Part shown: piece after piece, positions 11,052-25,368 of the stretch | How the letters are laid out: each line of letters begins with the position of its first letter | Position numbering within the stretch: position 1 is the stretch's first letter | Assembly (NCBI RefSeq): GCF_021347895.1 | Contig: NC_067121.1 | Span: forward strand, 13,093,962-13,157,961 | Reading direction: 5' to 3' | DNA from: Acanthochromis polyacanthus | Taxonomy: Eukaryota; Chordata; Actinopteri; Pomacentridae | DNA: 64,000 bases | Translations under genes and position numbers: made by a program | The notes under the pieces: model-generated | What the model was told of the DNA's origin: nothing | What the model saw: only the letters and a program-made list of their open reading frames with translations | Database searches by the model: none

Positions 11052-13375
11052 ATCTATTCCAGTGAAGTCAATGCCCCCATTGAAACTTTTGTAAGATATG
11101 TATTGGAGTGAAGTTTAGATCTGCATCAAATTGCTCACAGATATGCTCATTTTCAGGGGTTATGATAAAGTTTAATTCCCTCTCTCAAGATGCACTGTTC
11201 ATGAGAGGTCAGAAGCCAAATTCCCATAGAAGTAACATTAAGATAATTTCTTAAATATAGCTGTCTGGTTATTCCATAGCTGTGCTGATTAAAGATCTGG
11301 GGTTTGGATGCACAGGTGGTTATAAAGAGTACAAACATGGTGTGTTTATCCCAAGCAGTTCCTGAAGTATTAAGTGATTTTAAGTGTATTTAATATGCTT
11401 ACCAATCATTTAACTTAGTTTAAAATAGTATTACACTCTGGCATAAATACAAATGCAAGCATGTACATTAAAATAATAATTAAAAAATATTTTTCTAATG
11501 TTTTGATGGATCTGAGCAGATGAAAGGGGATAATTTTATTTGTGTTTGTATGTGCATTGTTCACACACACTTAGACCCAAAGCACAAATGTCCTAATGTT
11601 AAAAAATCTCCTCGGTGGTAAAATTTACAAGGGGAAATTTAGGTCTCCCAACTCTTCTGTCGTTCAGTTCACTTCAGTTCAGACAACTTTATTTATCCCA
11701 AGGGCTATTCATTTTTTTTTTAGCTTTCTCAGACTTCTCTACAGTAAAGAGCTCTGTGGAGTTCCTTTCAGATTTCACTAGCTGAATTTTGTATAAGAGT
11801 GCCCAGTGATATAGAGCGGATGATCTGTGATAAATCATACACTAACCTGTTCTTTTGCTCGAAAATATCACAACTGACTAAGAAGACATGGAGAGCAGTT
11901 TTTGAATGATTCCATTTTAGTTTAGTTTCAATATTTAACCCGTTGCGCTTCAGTGTTCCGCCCGCAGGATACTCTGAGATCTGCATAAGCATTTCCTTAA
12001 ATGTCTGAAGCTGCAAACATGATTATACAAACACTATACACCCATGTAAAGCTTAGATTCTCATGAATCCGCCGGTATAAACCACTTTCAGATGTCATTA
12101 CCACAGCGGGTAATATAAACACATTTCTCCAACAAACAAAACATTTAAAGGGCACAACTCACCTTTGGACGCTCTTTTACTGGTCAAAGATGAAAATAAT
12201 CCACAAAAACCGGCCAGAATCCAAGCTTCGGCATCCAGACAATGCTAGCAAGTATAATATTTTGTCCAAAACACGTCTTGAAATAAGTAAATAATCCACA
12301 AATAGCTCGGCTCTGTGCGCGCACACGCGGCGCATGGTGGCGCTGTGCGTTTCATATTCACTGTATTTATGTCCATATTTTTATTCAGCGTACAGAGATC
12401 CATGCGGTCTTGCACTCAAAATGGCGACTGAAGTCTTTCCTTTATGTTTACACCGCATTTCAACCAATCAAGTGACCAATCAAGAGTTCTTTATGAGTTT
12501 TTGGAGTGAAAAGAATGTGAAAACGGGCTGAAAAACGAACATATACCATTTTTGCCCAGGGTGTGCAGAGGGTGTACAGAGGGTGTCCAAAATTGACAGC
12601 GCCTGGCCATAGCAGTATAAATACATGTGTGAAACAGTCATTTCTTGTAGTATTGCTCTGAAATTTTGACCTGAACTAAGTAAGACCCCAGGCTGTTGCC
12701 TTTTTGTGTTTTCAAGCATTCACAGTGCTGCCACACTTATTTTCAGGTGTGTTATTAGGAGAAAAAATTCAGGCGAGAGTAAAAGTCATCCTAATTCAGT
12801 GTGTTCCAACATAAAATACTCTGTGCCAGTAGCACCTAGAGTAATTCTGACTGCACTGGGTGAAAATTCAGGTTGTCAGCTTTCAAAGGAGACCCCAACC
12901 ATGTATGTACTCCAAACAGTTCAAGAACAGCATTCAATTTGCTTTCCGTACATCTTCAGTAGAAATTTCAGGCGAAAATTGACGGAAGCTTAATAGATAC
13001 TAGGAGGAATCTGTTAGTGTTTCAAAAACATGACAAAGTTGGTATCTGGATTCAAATGAATGATGTCTTTGGGATAGTGCATCCACATTTAGCCTGCTCA
13101 ACAATTCCTTATAGGAACAGTCACTATTCTTCCAGCCCTCCTGCCAGAAAACCAGATGCAATTAGAGCAGCCAGTATATCAGCTGGCAGACAGAGGAAAA
13201 CTGATGGTTTGTGTTGGAGACGCAAGTATGACGATTACATATTTGATTGAATGAAAAACTAAGCAAAGAAGAGAGAAACGGAAATTTTGTTTTCCTGTCA
13301 GTATGTTCTTCAGTTGTGTCTTTTGTTTGAAAATACAAGAATGCTGTGATTTTCAATTTCAGTTGCTTTCGACCA
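11052..13375. other. Unassigned stretch with one LINE tail
   Basis: A minus-strand LINE 3' end is visible at about 11664-11702 (CAGTTCACTTCAGTTCAG followed by TTTATTTATCCC). A small CpG-rich patch lies at 12308-12350. Open frames here are short and show no family signature. Nothing else is recognised. Confidence 0.45.
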
Positions 13376-13912
13376 GGGCATCAGAATCAGAATCAGTTTT
13401 ATTGTCAAGCAGGTTTTACAAGAAATTTGACTTAGTGTTTTTGTGCATAACAGTAAAGGCTAAAATATAAATTAAAAAGAGCAAATGTTGCTTGCTAGTA
13501 AAACGTAAATGTTACAAGGCAATCAAGGAGCAAGTGTAGCAAATACAAGGGATTGCATGTAATAAAATGTAACTGAATAATTTCCAGTGTGCGGGAATGT
13601 GCTTATTAATCACATGAGAATGTACAACAGTAGTATGTAATGTAAACAACTTGAAATATGCAAAAGGATAACAATAATCCTGTTCATTTAGCTGTGTTTG
13701 TGTTGCACATTGAGTCAATGACTCTAGTGGAGGGAGATCGTCAATGGGAGTCTGGCCTTGTTCTAGAGGCCTGCTGCTGTTGAAAAAAAATTCCTGTGGC
13801 ACAAGGGGCCACATGAACAGTTTGCGGGGAGGGATTGGCCACAACCTTCCTGGCACACCTCAGGGTCCTGGACAAGTACGGGTCCTGAAGGGTTGGTAAA
13901 TTACAGCCCATC
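13376..13912 (-). mobile_element. CR1/L2-type LINE fragment, 3' part, split by the Academ-like element
   Basis: The minus-strand 3' tail is (ATTCTG)n at 13379-13395, followed by the TTTTATTGTCAAG word common to these LINE ends, and 13700-13912 is 3' body sequence. The same LINE resumes at 18580 (ATCACC..., then GCAGTCTGGCCTTGTCC near 18612) and fades about 18735. Removing 13913-18579 plus one ATC joins the two parts. Confidence 0.65.
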
Positions 13913-14794
13913 TGGGCGATGAGCCAGACAGATTTTTATTACCAAATTTGGGACAAATTCTACCATTAATATTTTGAAAGATACATACCTATAGGTCTCA
14001 TAAATGACAGGTGGACTTGTGGCAGTGGTAGCTTTTTGTATTTTTTTCACCATTTTATGTTCCCCCCATCCCAAAAAATGACAATTTTACTAATTTCATA
14101 TTATGCCTTAAAATTTATGTCAAATAGCCAATTACATTGCTCTAATTGATTAAAGATTGTTAACTTCACATAAAACAATAAAATTATTTAACTAGAAAAA
14201 TAATAATGGTGATTTTTTTTAATTCAGCAAAATATGATGAAAAAAGACCTATTTTTTAAAACAAAAGGGTTGCATTTTTCACTAACCAAGCAAGACAAAA
14301 TTGTCTAAATCACTGCATGCCAGGCAAAAACCTCAATAAACATCACTGCAGAGTGACACAACATCAAGAGTTCTCAAATATATGAAGTAAAAGGGTATTC
14401 AATTTATCTTTTTCTGGTAGGACTCCCTTGCCACATTTTGGATACCTTGTACATGCTATGTTATATACTGCTACACAATGGCTTGTAAAACAATATGGTT
14501 CCTAAAATTGGAATAAATTCATTGGAGAATGGTTAAAGTCAACATGTGAATCAAAAGAAAGATCAAGTAATGACACATATGAAGCTGATGAGGCAAAATA
14601 TACCTCAGCAAAAAAAATTTGCCACCGGGCTTTAATGGGTTAAGAATAAAATAAGTAGACAATAATTACAAAAGATTTGCAGGACAACCTCAAGATATTA
14701 CCAGATGTATTTAGATAAGGATTGAAGTTTCAATAAAATATAAAAGATGCAACTTGACGAATTGCCATTAACAGAGACTTATTTCAATTTCAGG

Positions 14795-15881
14795 TTGCTG
14801 CTGTACAAAAAATGATGGCTTGGAAACACAGAAATCTATATCAGCACTGAGCTGACATGCTACAGATTATGCAAAGATGGGGCTTCTGTTATCATGGAGC
14901 TGAAATCAAATCAGGAGGAAGCAGATACCAAAATGTTGCTACATGCACAGCATGCATGCCCAAACAGCAAATCAGTGATCATGATCTCTGAAGATACAGA
15001 TGTCCTTATCTTAGCACTGTCATTTAGTGAAGATGTTTCTAACATCTACATCAGACGTGGAACAGAAACCAGAACTAGACATGTCAACATTAGTAGGCTA
15101 GCCAGAAGACTTGGACCAGAAAAGTGTAAGGCACTGTTGGGAGCTCATGCCTTTACGGGCTGTGATTCAGTGCTTTTATTGGAAGAGGTAAAATTGGAGG
15201 TGTGAAGTTGTTGGATGATGAGTATCTGAGAAGAAGGCTTGCAGAATTAGAACAGGACTGGGAACTTTCACCTGAGCTGTTTCAAGTTCTACAGGAATAC
15301 ACATGCAGACTGTATGCGCCAAAGTCTGATGTGTCACAAGTAAATGAGCTTCGGTACCAGCTATTCAGGGCAAAGAGGGGTGATGTTGAGTCTGGCCAGC
15401 TACCACCATGTGAAGACACTCTCTATCTTCACTGCGAACATGCAAACTACCAGGCTGCCATCTGGAAGAGAAGTTTGGAAAGGTTGGTATATCTTTAGAG
15501 CTGCCCTATATAATTAGTATTAATTTTACAAAATTTGTTCATTGCATGCATTTCTGGTATTCTTTAGCCATTTTCTCAAATTATATTTTCATTTCCTGTG
15601 TCATTAGGGAACCAGTAATTCCGAGTCCAGATGGTCATGGATGGACTAAAGATGGTGACATGCTGACTGTGGAGTGGATGAAGGATCCTCCCGCTCCTGA
15701 TATTGTGCTGGAATTTCTCTCTTGTAAATGCTCAAAGGAATGCAAGGCACCCACCTGTCCATGTATTACAAATGGATTGAAATGCACTGAGGCATGCCGG
15801 CTTTCTGATTGTTCAAACTTCAGTGCACAAGACCTACAGCATGCACAGGATGATGAGTCAGACTATGATAGTGATGCATAG
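14795..15881 (+). pseudogene. XPG/FEN1-like nuclease with C-terminal Cys cluster (Academ-like transposon protein), 3' exons
   Basis: An acceptor (TTTCAG) precedes 14795. The first exon encodes NQEEADTKMLLHAQHA, then SEDTDVLIL (the paired acidic residues of a PIN/XPG nuclease) near 14991-15020, and HAFTGCDS near 15150-15170, matching the FEN1-type helical motif with its catalytic Asp. A frameshift at about 15175-15205 breaks the frame. The second part contains LPPCEDTL and ANYQAAIWKRSLE, and ends at a GT donor (intron 15483-15607, phase kept). The last exon has GHGW, then a tesmin/TSO1-like CKCSKECKAPTCPC cluster, and an acidic tail ending in a stop at 15879-15881. Such proteins occur in many copies in fish and cnidarians. 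The N-terminal part was not found. Confidence 0.65.
15483..15607 (+). other. Intron of the XPG-like gene
   Basis: The donor GTTGGT follows ...GAAAG and the acceptor CATTAG precedes GGAACCAG. Splicing joins AG+G as Arg and keeps the downstream Cys-cluster frame open. Confidence 0.6.
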
Positions 15882-15885
15882 TATA

Positions 15886-17521
<1,636 letters not shown>

Positions 17522-17523
17522 TA

Positions 17524-18194
17524 AATATATGTGTGGGTAGTGAGACTGTGCTGGTCAGTGAACTAGATACTACTATACAATACTGAATGATCATAAGACT
17601 TGTTTGTGCTTTTACAATTTGTGCTATAGTGCTTTATTTTTTGACACCTATTGATTGTATGCAGAATGTAGATCAAGTTTCATCGTAATATTAATGTTGT
17701 AATACTCTAAGGACTAACTTCATTATTTTGTGACTGCCGTTGTTAACAGGGGAGGGCTAACATTTTACATTATGTAAGGATGGAAATGAAAGATTGGCAA
17801 TAAAGTTAATTTTGTTTATGTTGTACACATAATATTCATCATTTTGATTCATCATATGTGTTGATACGCAAGAAAATAATAAAGCTGTGCACAAATAACT
17901 GAAGTCAGAAATTCAAAATGAGCCCCAAATTTAGACATTTTTTTACAAATAAAAGTGAAAATTAAACAAGAAATTATGTTTTTTTTTATAATCCACGGGG
18001 TTGTTGTCTATCAAGGTACTTATTCAAAGCAGTTGAAAATAAAATAATTGGCTTACCTCATCCCACGGTGTGTGGATTACCATGAAACTGAAAATTTGTC
18101 TATTCTTAAGGGTATCGATGGAAAACTGAAAATTTTTTTATTTTAAGCTACTCTTTCCAGAAGTCCACCTGTTATTTTTAGGACCCATAGATAC
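17524..18194. other. 3' noncoding part of the Academ-like element
   Basis: AT-rich sequence between Tc1-B and the RTE fragment. It has no gene. Its last part (18130-18192) carries the inner portion of the right inverted end. Confidence 0.5.
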
Positions 18195-18503
18195 CTTCTT
18201 CTTATTTTCCTTTCGGCTTTTCCCTTCAGGGGTCACCACAGCAAATCAATTGCCTCCATCTAACCCTGTCTTCTGCATCCTCTTCTCTCACACCAACTAC
18301 CTTCATGTCCTCTTTAACCAAATCCATAAACCTCCTCTTTGGTTTTCCTATAGGCATCCTACCTGGCAGTGGGAAACTCAGCATCCTTCTACCAATATAT
18401 TCACTCTCTCTCCACTGGACATGTAAGAACCATCTCAGCCTGGCCTCTCTGACTTTATCTCCAAAGCCTCTAACATGTGTTGTCCCTCTGATGTACTACT
18501 ACC
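18195..18503 (-). mobile_element. RTE-clade LINE fragment, 3' end
   Basis: Minus-strand copy of the last 300 bp of the RTE element seen whole at 38996-40932: ACCCCTGAAGGGAAAAGCCG near the end, the RRP/GRP-rich tail codons, and a GAAGAAG tail (read as CTTCTTC at 18195). It lies inside the right inverted end of the Academ-like element. Confidence 0.85.
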
Positions 18504-18579
18504 TGCCAAAAAAATTGGTAGAATTTGTTCCCCCAGATGGTAATGATATCCAAATTTCAGGGTCTTGGCTCATCGCCTA

Positions 18580-18735
18580 ATCACCGCATTGACTGAGTGG
18601 ATGATACACTGCAGTCTGGCCTTGTCCTTTGGCATGTGTAGGAGGTGTGGGGTGATGCTCAGCTCCCATGTGAGGTCCTTGATGGTAAAGACTGTCCCCA
18701 TGGATTGGCAGTGCTCCACAGTGAGGATTCACACT
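18580..18735 (-). mobile_element. CR1/L2-type LINE fragment, continuation
   Basis: Continuation of 13376-13912 beyond the Academ-like insertion. It loses recognisable similarity near 18735. Confidence 0.55.
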
Positions 18736-19740
18736 AAGACCACAAAGAGACCAAAAGTATGGAAAGACATGGCTGTCCGACGAATGGCTCGTGTTTATTC
18801 ATCGACTCGTGTTTTTTCAGGTGGCTGAGGACAGGAATAAACTGAATAGCAACAAATACAAATATGGGGAAACTAGGATGAAAGGGCATTATCTTCAGTT
18901 GGAAAGAGTTGCATGGACAGGTCAGTGGATAACTGATGTTATCCACACACAGAAAATGGGTTTTATGGCATTTTTGTAAACAGACATAAATGGTGCCTCA
19001 GTGTCGGGGTCAGATAATACATTTCAGGGTCCAGGCGCACCTCAGGGATCCTGATGGTGTAGTCATTATTACTGATGATTAAAATAATAGCCATGTTCGG
19101 CTAAACAGAGAGAGCCAAACAAAGACATAATAGAGATTAATGTTATTGTGCTGGAAAGTGATGCTTTTGGAAGGAAGCTATAATCTTTCAGGTATCTCAG
19201 GATCTTTGCTGATAAACATGGGTAAAATTTGTACCACCTTAATGATGATTTCCACCTGCCATAAAATGACAAGAAGAAAAGCATTCTTAATATGAAGATC
19301 ATGACAGAGACAAAGAGGTTGCAGGACACTGACAAAGGAAGCTAAGAAGAGAAAAAGGGAGAGTGACCGACCAAAAGGCAAAGCAGAATTAAAACTCAGA
19401 CAAGCTTTTATCTCTTGGCAGCAACTTTAAAAAATTAATGGTTGAAAGACAGACACTGATCTTACGTTCTTTCTGTTGTAGAAGTAAATATTATTGGTTG
19501 GTTTGCTGTGTCTTCTGTTGTTGCACTTGCTTTATGATTAGCCGTGTTTAAGCTGTCGAATACCTGGTTTTTGATCCAAATGCCCAATTCATGTTTTCTT
19601 TGTCCATGTGCTTCATACATAATACATAATAATACAAAATACTTTATTGTCCCACTTGGGGAAATTTGTCTTGGACTCAGCAATTGTGCCATAAATGTCT
19701 CACCAGCCACAATGACAACAAAGAAAGCATCTCAACAACA
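18736..19740. other. Unassigned stretch with one LINE 3' tail
   Basis: Mostly unrecognised. At about 19618-19678 the minus strand has a LINE 3' end (TACTTTATTGTCCCACTTGG and GGAAATTTGTCTTGGAC, read on plus) with a TAATA-type tail. Confidence 0.45.
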
Positions 19741-20540
19741 ATCAATTCAATTCAATTCAATTTTATTTATATAGGGCAATTACAGTCAAATTGTTTCAAG
19801 ACACTTTACAGAACCCATATGCCTGACCCCCAGAGCAAGCCCTAAGGCAACAGTGGCAAGGAAAACACCCTTTAAACGGGGGGGGAGCAGAACCCGGCTT
19901 TATATGTGGGGGGACCCATCTGCTTGCTGGCTGGGTGGTTTGTGAGGGACAGAAAAGGTAGAGAGGTAGAAGGGTAGAGGTAGAGGGGTAGAAGAGTAGA
20001 GATAAAGGTAGAGAGGTAGAAGGGTAGAGGGGTGGAAAGGGGAAGGGATGGGAGAAGAGGGGGTGGGGAACAAGAAACATATAACACAGTTGGATACATG
20101 TATGATAAGCTCAATGGCACATACAAAGTACAAGCTAACATTGAAACTGATTCATAGTTTACTGTTATGGTGTACAGTTCTGGCATTAAACATACTACAT
20201 ATATAGCTGACAGTAAAATTCAAACAGTATGTAGATTAGCATATCAAGTATAGTAAGGGCGATGCAGAGTAGACTGGTGGAAATGGGCAGCTGGAAGCAA
20301 TTTGCTGGAGGAAGGTCAGCAGCAGCATCCCACAGGTGGAGACCAGGCCAGTTGGTGGGACAGCAAGTGCAGTTTTGAAGCATCCAGCTCAGAGACCAGG
20401 GACACTTGGAGAAAGGACACAGGGAGAAACACAGTTAGTGTAATGTAATAACGGTATATATATTAAATATAAAGGTAGATAGAGAAAGGATCAGTGCATC
20501 CAGAGAGGTCCCCCAGCAGCCTAGGCCTATAACAGCATAA

Positions 20541-21155
20541 CTAGGGGCAGAACTGAGGGACGTCCAAGAGGAAGACACCAGCTGACCCCCTCAGGGTCAC
20601 CCAGTCAGCCCTAACTATAAGATTTGTCAAAAAGGAAGGTTTTAAGCCTGGTCTTAAAAATAGAGAGGGTGTCGGCCTCCCGGTTCCAAACTGGTAGCAG
20701 GTTCCACAGGAGAGACACCTGATAACTGAAGACTCTGCCTCCCATTCTTCTTTTAGAAATTCTAGGAACAACAAGTAAGCCTGCAGTCTGAGAAGAGTTC
20801 TGCTAGGATAATATGGTACTATCAGATCTTGAAGATATGATGAAGATCGGTTCTTAAGAGCTTTATATGTCAGAAGAAGGATTTTGAATTCTATTCTAGA
20901 TTTAACAGGAAGCCAATGAAGAGAAACCAGTATTGGAGAAATACGATCTCTCTTGCTAACTCCCGTCAGTACTCTGGCTGCAGCATTTTGAACAAGCTTT
21001 AGATGTTTGAAAGAGCTATTGGGACAACCTGATAATAAGGAATTGCAATAGTCAAGCCTGGAAGTAACAAATGCATGGACTAGTTTTTCTGCATCACTCT
21101 GAGACTGGATGTTCCTGATTTTTACAATATTTCTAAGGTGAAAAAATAAGTCCAA
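20541..21155 (-). pseudogene. LINE reverse transcriptase C-terminal part
   Basis: The frame reads through the thumb-side region typical of Rex1/CR1 LINEs: HAFVTSRLDYCNSLL near residues 27-42, QNAAARVLTG, then LHWLPVKSRIEFKILLLTYK. After about residue 120 it diverges into frame-shifted 3' sequence. It is the continuation of the RT pieces at 22923-23502. Confidence 0.75.
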
Positions 21156-21326
21156 CAGATTTGTTTTATGTGTGAGTTAAAGGACATGTCCTGGTCAAAG
21201 ATAACTCAGAGGTTCTTCACAGTAGTACTGGCAATGTAGTGCCATCCAGAGTAACTATATGCTTTGAAAGCGAGTTTCTAAGATGTTTGGGGCCAAATAT
21301 AATGACTTCAGTCTTGTCTGAATTTA

Positions 21327-22922
21327 CACATGTGGACAAAATTGTTGGTACCCCTCAGTTAAAGAAGGAAAAACCCACAATTCTCACTGAAATCACTTGA
21401 AACTCACAAAAGTAACAATAAATAAAAATTTATTGAAAATTAAATAATCAAAATCAGCCATCACTTTTGAATTGTTGATTAACATAATTATTTAAAAAAA
21501 CAAACTAATGAAATTGGACAAAAATGATGGTACCCATAACTTAATATTTTGTTGCACAACCTTTTGAGGCAATCACTGCAATTAAACGATTTCTGTATTT
21601 GTCAATGAGCGTTCTGCAGCTGTCAACAGGTATTTTGGCCCACTCCTCATGAGCAAACAGCTCCAGTTGTCTCAGGTTTGATGGGTGTCTTCTCCAAATG
21701 GCATGTTTCAGCTCCTTCCACATATGTTCAATGGGATTCAGATCTGGGCTCATAGAAGGCCACTTTAGAATAGTCCAACGCTTTTCTCTCAGCTATTCTT
21801 GGGTGTTTTTGGCTGTGTGTTTTGGATGGTTGTCCTGTTGGAAGACCCATGACCTGCGACTGAGACCAAGCTTTCTGACACGAGGCAGCACATTTCTCTC
21901 CAGAATGCCTTGATAGTCTTCAGATTTCATCTTACCTTGCACACTTTCAAGACACCCTGTGCCAGATGCAGCAAAGCAGCCCCAAAACATTACTGAGCCT
22001 CTTCGTATGCTTGGTTTTTGAGTCTATGAACATAGAGTTGATGTGCCTTACCAAAAAGCTCCAGTTTGGTCTCATCTGTCCAAAGGACATTCTCCCAGAA
22101 GCTTTGTGGCTTGTCAACATGCATTTTTGCAAATTCCAGTCTGGCTTTTTTATGAGTTTTTTTCAGCAGTGGTGTCCTCCTTGGTCGTCTCCCATGAAGT
22201 CCACTTTGGCTCAAACAACGACGAATGGTGCGATCTGACACTGATGTACCTTGGCCTTGGAGTTCACCTTTAATTTCTTTGGAGGTTGCTCTGGGCTCTT
22301 TGGATACAATTCGAATGATCCGTCTCTTCAATTTGTCATCAATTTTCCTCTTGCGGCCACATCCAGGGAGGTTGGCTACTGTCCCGTGGGTCTTGAACTT
22401 CTGAATAATATGAGCCACTGTTGTCACAGGAACTTCAAGCTGTTTAGAGATGGTCTTATAGCCTTTACCTTTAAGATGTTTGTCTATAATTTTTTTTCGG
22501 ATGTCCTGGGACAATTCTCTCCTTCGCTTTCTGTTGTCCATGTTCAGTGTGGTACACACCTTTTCACCAAACAGCAGGGTGACTACTTGTCTCCCTTTAA
22601 ATAGGCAGACTGACTGATTATGAGTTTGGAAACACCTGTGATGTCAATTAAATGACACACCTGAGTTAATCATGTCACTCTGGTCAAATAGTTTTCAATC
22701 TTTTATAGAGGTACCATCATTTTTGTCCAGGCCTGTTTCATTAGTTTGTTTTTTTAAATAATTATGTTAATCAACAATTCAAAAGTAATGGCTGTTTTTG
22801 ATTATTTAATTTTCAATAAATTTTCATTTATTGTTACTTTTGTGAGTTTCAAGTGATTTCAGTGAGAATTGTGGGTTTTTCCTTCTTTAACTGAGGGGTA
22901 CCAACAATTTTGTCCACGTGTG
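21327..22922 (-). mobile_element. Tc1-C, same family as Tc1-B, dead
   Basis: CACATGTGG at 21327 and CCACGTGTG ending at 22922 lie inside TA duplications (21325-21326, 22923-22924), within the LINE. The inverted repeats match Tc1-B closely. The transposase is on the minus strand and damaged. Confidence 0.92.
21541..22541 (-). pseudogene. Tc1-C transposase, deletion and stop
   Basis: It starts [20 protein letters not shown] at 22541 with the uninterrupted eight-A run. The HTH part and first catalytic Asp (WTDET) are intact. After ...KNQAYEE a deletion of about 34 nt relative to Tc1-B shifts the frame (near 22003), and a Trp codon TGG is TAG near 21794, between the second Asp (FQQDNHPKH) and the Glu (SPDLNPIEH). 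It cannot make active transposase. Confidence 0.88.
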
Positions 22923-23502
22923 TAGCTGTAGGAAATGGCTGGTCATCTAGGTCTTTATGTCCTTAAGACAATCTTGCAGTCTGGCTAGCTGATTCGTTTA
23001 ATCTGGCTTCATAGATAAATACAACTGAGTGTTGTCAGCATAACCATGGAAATTAATACAGTGCTTCCTAATAATGTTGCCTCAAGGAAGCATGTATACT
23101 GTGAACAGTATTGGTCCTAAGACCGAACCCTGGGGAACTCCATGATTAACCTTAGTATGCTCAGAACAGTCATTGTTGACATGCACGAACTGGAACCTGT
23201 CTAATAAATAGGATTTAAACCAATCCAGTGCTGTTGCTTTAATGCCATTAGAATGTTCTAGTCAAAGTAATAAAAGTTTGTGGTCGATTGTGTCAAATGC
23301 CACATTAAGGTCTAACAAAACAAGTATAGAGACCAGTCAAATTATGTGACGCGATGAGAAGGTCATTAGTAACTTTCACCAGAGCTGTTTCTGTGCTATG
23401 ATACACCCTGAAGCCTGACTGAAACTCTTCAAACAAGCTATTCCTTTGTAAATGTTCACATAATTGATTTGCAACTGTTCTCTCCAGAATTTTAGAGAGG
23501 AA
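22923..23502 (-). pseudogene. LINE reverse transcriptase, fingers and palm part
   Basis: Minus-strand frames show LFEEFQSGFRVYHSTETALV near 23375-23440, a GPILF-type block near 23120, and the catalytic motif as YADN at 23031-23042, where YADD is expected. The second Asp codon therefore reads Asn. There are several frame breaks. It is truncated at 23502. Confidence 0.7.
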
Positions 23503-24905
23503 GAAACCAATGAATCCCCAGAACCCATCCTGTCCTCCCGCTACCTGGCTTGCCTGACCTGGGACACTGAGACCACCATCCGTCAGGCCCAGCAAACAGA
23601 ACCTGACCCAGGAGGAGGTCCCGCCGGTACCCTATTCGTCCCTGATTCTGCTCGGTCAAAAGTCCTCCAGTGGGCCCACTCCAGCCAGCTCTCCTGCCAC
23701 CCAGGGGTCTCCAGGATGCTAGCGGTTCTTCGCCGGCGGTTCTGGTGGCCTTCCAAAAACTGAGACACCCAGGAATATATCGCAGCATGCTCCGTCTGTG
23801 CCCAGAATAAGACCTCCACCCAGCCCAGCACCGGACTGTTGAACCCCCTGCCCATCCCTAGATGACCCTGGTCCCATATTGCTCTAGATTTCATCACTGG
23901 ATTACCCCCGTCCCAAGGAAACACCACCATTCTGACAGTAGTAGACCGCTTCTCCAAGGCTGCACATTTCATTCCCCTGCCCGAACTCCCTACCCCCCGA
24001 GAAACCACTGATCTCCTTGTAACCCACGTTTTCTGAGCCTATGGGATCCCAGTAGATATTGTGTCCAACCGCGGGCCCCAGTTTACTTCTCATTTTTAGT
24101 GGGCGTTCTGTTCCGTGCTTAGGGCCAGGGTCAGTCTGTCTTCTGAGTTCAACCCCCAGAGCAATGGCCAGATGGAGCGGTTGAATCAGGAGATGTAGGC
24201 CACCCTCCACTGCATTACATCTAAGAACCCTAGCTCCTGGAGTTCCCAGCTCCCCTGGGAGGAGTACGCTCACAACATGCTCCCCAACGCCACTACCAGA
24301 CTATCCTCTGTTGCCGGACCTCAAAGAGGAGATTGCAGTTCCCTCTGTGGCCGCTCATCTCCGTGGATGCGCCCGGACCTGGCCTCAGACCCGCACCGCC
24401 CTCCTCCGAGTATCCCGTCGCATGCAAGACCAGGCCAACCGCCACCAATCTGAAGCGCCGATCTACGCTCCAAGACAACAGGTTTGGCTCAGAGCTAAAG
24501 ATCTCCCTCTCAGGGTTCCTTCGAAGAAGCTGGCCCCCCGTTTCATTGGACCCTTTGAAGTTGAGAGAATCATCAACCCCACCGCAGTCCACCTCAAGTT
24601 ACCTCGGTCCATGCGCATTCACCACACCTTCCATGTTTCACAGATCAAACCGGTTCAGGAGAGTCCTCTGACCCCTCCCACTCCACCCCCCCGTATGCTC
24701 GATGGAGAACCAGTATTCACTGTCCGCCGTCTCCTGGATGTACATTGTCGGGGCAGAGGCCTGCAATATCTGGTGGACTGGGAGGGTTACGGCCCTGAGG
24801 AGAGAGCCTGGATCCGTCGGCGGCAGATCCTGGACCCTGATCTCATCAGGTAGTTCCACCGGGATCATCCAGGCCGGCTCCGTCAGGCGCCAGGAGGTCA
24901 TACGG
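23503..24905 (+). pseudogene. Ty3/gypsy chromovirus integrase and chromodomain fragment, dead
   Basis: The first part holds the HHCC zinc-binding segment (HSSQLSCHPGVSR ... CSVCAQNK, about 23680-23805). The integrase core has the first Asp in ALDFIT (near 23887), the second changed to Asn in SNRGPQF (24067-24069), and the Glu in QMERLNQEM (near 24176). In-frame stops lie at 23761, 23863, 24034, 24097 and 24196, four of them at positions where Trp is conserved. A frameshift near 24300 leads to the open frame 24311-24853, with a GPFEV barrel segment and a C-terminal chromodomain ([31 protein letters not shown]). No LTR follows; both ends are truncated. Confidence 0.88.
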
Positions 24906-25206
24906 TAAACTCCTTGAAACTGGCTGAAAAAAATTAGGTTATTATACCACAGCACCATATTTTTGATTTGTTAGACTGCTGTTTGGTCTGTGGTACAAAA
25001 TTAAGTCACACACCAAATCTAATATTTGTCAGAAAAATTGCAATTAGATATTTTGTCTAAATTGCCCAACCCTAATCCAGACTTACACTACCTTTTATGT
25101 GCTTTCAGGTTACTGTTTTCTACTGTACAGCCAGACAGAAATGCAGAGTGTGTCATCCATTTTCAAGTGAGTATTCTACTTAAATTGGCTGGACTGAGTG
25201 ACAGTC
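24906..25206. other. Unassigned, with one possible noncoding exon
   Basis: At 25109-25166 a 58-nt segment is bounded by GCTTTCAG and GTGAGT splice signals. It could be a 5' exon of the finger-protein gene at 27284, whose first coding exon has its own acceptor at about 27254. No coding motif supports it. Confidence 0.3.
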
Positions 25207-25368
25207 CAGGGCTACGGAGCCCCCTAGGGGACATCCTTCCTGTTTGTGTTATATCCCTTCCTGTTGTACTTTTTCTCCTCCGCATTTGTATTTTATTCCT
25301 TCGCGTTTGTGTTTTTTTCCTTCGCGTTGTACTTTCTCTCCTCCGCGTTTGTGTTTTATCCCTCCGCG

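Larger units (their letters stand above)
19741..23502 (-). mobile_element. Rex1/CR1-like LINE, 5'-truncated, interrupted by Tc1-C
   Basis: The 3' tail is (TTGAA)n on the minus strand (19741-19762). A noncoding 3' part includes the much repeated CAGAGCAAGCCC and CCCGGCTTTATATG words. RT C-terminal coding lies at 20541-21155, then Tc1-C (21327-22922), then RT palm and fingers to 23502, where similarity stops abruptly and gypsy sequence begins. The clade is inferred from RT style and the short-repeat tail. Confidence 0.8.
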
